DNA of 64,000 bases. Origin: Aliivibrio salmonicida LFI1238. GTDB lineage: Bacteria; Pseudomonadota; Gammaproteobacteria; Enterobacterales; Vibrionaceae. The position numbers were made by a program, and so were the translations under genes. The DNA is taken from NCBI RefSeq assembly GCF_000196495.1, contig NC_011313.1, positions 620,001 to 684,000 on the forward strand, in the 5' to 3' direction. Of the stretch, positions 62,001-64,000 are shown one piece after another; the first letter of the stretch is position 1, and every line of letters begins with the position of its first letter. The notes beneath the pieces are model-generated. The model made no database searches and had not been told where the DNA came from. It worked only from the letters and a program-made list of their open reading frames with translations.

Positions 62001-63244
62001 AAACTCCTAATGATATTTTAGAAGAATGTAGACAAAAACATCATCAAGGTGGCTCTGTAAATTTGGATTGGCTTAGTTTTTCTTTCAGTATTTCTAATCT
62101 AAGACACTTGTCTGGTGCGGTTGATCCTGAATTGTCTCCTAAAGTTTTACCTTATTTTCCGTCTATTGATGCACCTAAATATAATTATTCAGCTTGTGAT
62201 TATCAGTTTAAGTTTCCAGTAGAGCCTCGTTACGAGTGTCAGCGTGTCGGTGGTGAGGAAGAATTAGCGGCATATAATAAATACATTAGAAATGAGTTCG
62301 TTGCATATTATGAAGATTCACTAAAAGTCTTTGTTAGTCATGTTCTTGGTTTGTCATTGTCTGCGCCTTTGGATAAGCCATTCCAGTTTTATGAAAACTC
62401 ATTTAACTTGATTTCTAATGATGGTGAGCAATTTTGTGGAAAGGTTGGTATCGGTGGCAATAACAATACAGTTCATTTCCAAATTTCAGGAACTGGTTGT
62501 AAGCATGTGTTAGCTCGTCGTTCACTTTTTTCACTGCACCATTATTTAAGTAATGTTCTTGGTATCACAAAGTTATCTCGTGTTGATATTGCTTATGATG
62601 ACTATGATGGAATTTTTGATTGTGAATATGCTTTGAAAGCGGCTTATGAAGATGCGTTTAGAGTAAATCCTCGCGGTCGTTCTCCAGTAGTTGACGACCA
62701 AAGAAAATTTCATTTCGGTGAATCATTTAATGATCGTCGATTCGAGAAAGAACAAATTTCGATAGGCTCTCGTCAATCTCCAGTCTATTGGCGTATATAC
62801 AATAAAGCATTAGAACAAAAGGTTACTGATATTGGTGTTACTTGGTATCGCTCGGAAGTTGAATTAAAGAAATGGGATATTGATATCTTATTAAATTTAG
62901 CGGGTGGCTTTGCTGCTTTAAATGATTTTGCTCGTTCAATTGAATCTAGTAAACCATTTAGTGCAAAGCGTAGTCCGTATAAGCGTCCAGTATTAGATTT
63001 ACTTACATCTACGTTTTGGCTTAGACGTCAATACGGAAAATTATTAAATGATTTAGTTTTATTCTTTGATGGTGATTTGGATAAAGTTATTTCGTCTGTA
63101 TCTCGGGGCGGTCATAAACTTGGCTTTCCTTCTACTTATAAAAAATTAGTTTATTCAGCTCTGGAGTATGAATCATGTCAAAAGGTTTATTTGTTCTTGG
63201 TATTACATTTATGGAAGGTGAGCGCGGTAAAACGGCCATATTAA
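61997..63244 (+). CDS. Rolling-circle replication initiator, RstA/Rep_trans type
   Basis: 415 residues from a TTG overlapping the upstream stop (TTGA), with GGTGG as ribosome site; no ATG occurs before the conserved LDWLSFSF. Family marks: VDWLSF-type N-terminus (24-30), GGNNNTVHFQISGTGCKHV (153-171), LSRVDIAYDDYDG (193-205), YWRIYNKALEQK (264-275) and WYRSEVELKKW (283-293). These match the replication-initiation factor family that includes CTXphi RstA and Rep proteins of plasmids. It would nick the double-stranded form and start rolling-circle replication. Its 3' end overlaps the RstB-like gene by 70 bp. Confidence 0.87.
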   Translation: MKTPNDILEECRQKHHQGGSVNLDWLSFSFSISNLRHLSGAVDPELSPKVLPYFPSIDAPKYNYSACDYQFKFPVEPRYECQRVGGEEELAAYNKYIRNEFVAYYEDSLKVFVSHVLGLSLSAPLDKPFQFYENSFNLISNDGEQFCGKVGIGGNNNTVHFQISGTGCKHVLARRSLFSLHHYLSNVLGITKLSRVDIAYDDYDGIFDCEYALKAAYEDAFRVNPRGRSPVVDDQRKFHFGESFNDRRFEKEQISIGSRQSPVYWRIYNKALEQKVTDIGVTWYRSEVELKKWDIDILLNLAGGFAALNDFARSIESSKPFSAKRSPYKRPVLDLLTSTFWLRRQYGKLLNDLVLFFDGDLDKVISSVSRGGHKLGFPSTYKKLVYSALEYESCQKVYLFLVLHLWKVSAVKRPY

Positions 63245-63495
63245 ATGTTAGTCGTTCTTTGCCTCCATTGGATTTGACAAATTTTAAACGTCGCGTTCTG
63301 GGTGAAACAGGTGAGGTTAGTAAGTATGACCAACCGCTTCATGTTAATTACGATTACGCTTTGATGTTAGAAAAAACGGGTGCATTAGTAATACGTGGGT
63401 TCATTCGACCATTCATCAACCTTTGGATAATTCCGCTCTTGATTCTAGGTTCTTCTTTAAACCCGTTCTTGCTCTTACTATGGGAGTTCTCGTAA
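63175..63495 (+). CDS. RstB-like protein, C-terminus formed across the tandem junction
   Basis: 106 residues; ATG preceded by GGAGTATGAATC and placed inside the end of rep. The first ~70 residues (MSKGLFVLGITFMEGERGK..ILNVSRSLPPLDLTNFKRRV) resemble RstB/DUF1293 proteins of filamentous phages, which bind single-stranded DNA and in CTXphi help integration. From residue ~72 the frame crosses into copy 2 at 63388 and reads through VIRGFIRPFINL into a hydrophobic tail. The native C-terminus may therefore be replaced. Confidence 0.75.
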   Translation: MSKGLFVLGITFMEGERGKTAILNVSRSLPPLDLTNFKRRVLGETGEVSKYDQPLHVNYDYALMLEKTGALVIRGFIRPFINLWIIPLLILGSSLNPFLLLLWEFS

Positions 63496-63520
63496 TCTCC
63501 AACTTGTGTAACATCTAAGA

Positions 63521-63697
63521 TCATTTACGTTTTTTTATTTTGTTAAAGTCTTCTTGCTCAAATCTCTCTAAGCCTAGATTTATTAAAAAATCTAACATTT
63601 CTGTTTCTTTAATGCTCGTTCTTGTCTCAATTACTGATTTTACGGTCTTCTCTTCTACTTTTTTCCATGTGCTGTCTTTGATATGTCTTGTAGTCAT
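63521..63697 (-). CDS. Ribbon-helix-helix-like repressor, copy 2
   Basis: Identical to the 58-residue copy at 61509-61685 (shift of 2012 bp), including the GGGAGT ribosome site. Its stop faces the end of the RstB-like gene, 25 bp away. Two repressor genes would double the dosage and strengthen immunity against a related incoming phage (inference). Confidence 0.7.
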   Translation of the reverse strand: MTTRHIKDSTWKKVEEKTVKSVIETRTSIKETEMLDFLINLGLERFEQEDFNKIKKRK

Positions 63698-63734
63698 TTT
63701 GTTACTCCCATCATGTTTAATAAATTATTATAAA

Positions 63735-63812
63735 CTTAGAATCTAATATTTGTTGACACTTAGAATCTAAAAGCTTAGATTTCTCACATAAAATAAATAT
63801 TTAGATTCTAAG
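63735..63812. promoter_or_regulatory. Operator cluster and divergent promoters, copy 2
   Basis: Repeats the three TTAGA-(A/T)-TCTAA palindromes, the TTGACA/TAGATT promoter (63753-63781) and the minus-strand TATAAT (63726-63731) of copy 1 at an exact 2012-bp offset. Confidence 0.7.
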
Positions 63813-63820
63813 GTTTGGGT

Positions 63821-64000
63821 ATGGAAAAGGTTTTTTATGAAGTTATGCCCGATTGGACGGTTTCCGTCTTTGTCTGTGGCGAGTGGGACTTTTTCAAAAC
63901 ATATCAAAACCTTGTTTCTTACTGTGAATCTAATTTTTACTCTTACGAGTTGATTGATGTTGAAGGTGTTACACACACCGAAAGACAAACTTTGATTGGT
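63821..64000 (+). CDS. Small ORF upstream of rep, copy 2 (cut by window end)
   Basis: Same as 61809-62000 as far as visible; the window ends within LIGG, four codons before its stop. The rep gene of copy 2 would start just outside. Confidence 0.6.
   Translation, partial: MEKVFYEVMPDWTVSVFVCGEWDFFKTYQNLVSYCESNFYSYELIDVEGVTHTERQTLIG

Larger units (their letters stand above)
61376..63387 (+). repeat. 2012-bp tandem unit, copy 1
   Basis: The sequence from GTAATACGTGGG at 61376 recurs at 63388 and remains identical wherever compared, up to the window end, so a 2012-bp unit is tandemly repeated head to tail. It contains, in order, an orphan tail of the RstB-like frame, the minus-strand repressor, the operator region, a small ORF, the rep gene and the RstB-like gene. 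This is the RS2/RS1 layout of CTXphi with no capsid genes. The identity of the copies means recent duplication or active recombination. Confidence 0.92.
63388..64000 (+). repeat. Tandem unit, copy 2 (cut by window end)
   Basis: Begins with GTAATACGTGGG and repeats 61376-61988 without a visible difference. It includes the second repressor, operators and most of the small ORF. The number of further copies, and whether phage structural genes follow, lie outside the window. Confidence 0.92.

Overview
The window looks like chromosome II of an Aliivibrio (Vibrio fischeri clade) gammaproteobacterium. This is inferred from AT-rich DNA, protein sequences close to vibrio and enteric families, and a gene set (ravA-viaA, pntAB, nadE) that I recall as chromosome II genes in Vibrio cholerae. 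No rRNA, tRNA or CRISPR was found. About 60.7 kb is ordinary chromosome; the last ~3.1 kb is a mobile element related to filamentous phages.

1-31.3 kb: a cut-off rodA-like cell-shape gene; two tandem long RluA-type pseudouridine synthases; an RRM protein and a porin; a FhuF-type iron reductase; cell-wall recycling (anmK, nagZ); the trehalose locus treR-treBC with a likely TreR operator; pykA, queE, an Mlc-type repressor and ltaE; ravA-viaA; a run of small envelope and conserved proteins (OmpA-type lipoprotein, CreA, a 37-residue lipoprotein, DUF3010); an HD-GYP c-di-GMP phosphodiesterase; YjiH; an ABC-class ATPase.

31.4-60.7 kb: an FAD oxidoreductase, a PilZ protein, an MFS carrier, a response regulator with a CheC-like domain coupled to a PAS protein, a bactofilin, yceH plus a GIY-YIG protein, nadE divergent from a nadD-like gene, an acyltransferase, a LysR gene split by a frameshift, a secreted 20-residue-repeat protein, cspA, and a TetR gene followed by an export operon (frameshifted TolC-like gene, HlyD adaptor, two ABC-2 permeases, no ATPase). 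Then pntAB, phnA, a PhyH dioxygenase and an RDD protein.

60.9-64.0 kb is the most interesting part. A 97-base imperfect inverted repeat (60945-61041) is built from two opposed dif-like sites, so a single strand would fold into a XerC/XerD substrate like the CTXphi attP. A hairpin-rich non-coding stretch follows. Next comes a 2012-bp unit (61376-63387) repeated in direct tandem and running off the window. Each unit carries a small divergent repressor probably of ribbon-helix-helix type, palindromic operators over the divergent promoters, a small ORF, a RstA-type rolling-circle initiator and a RstB-like gene. This matches the gene order of the CTXphi RS2/RS1 region. No capsid genes are visible, so it is either an RS1-like satellite array or the left end of a filamentous prophage near the chromosome II terminus.
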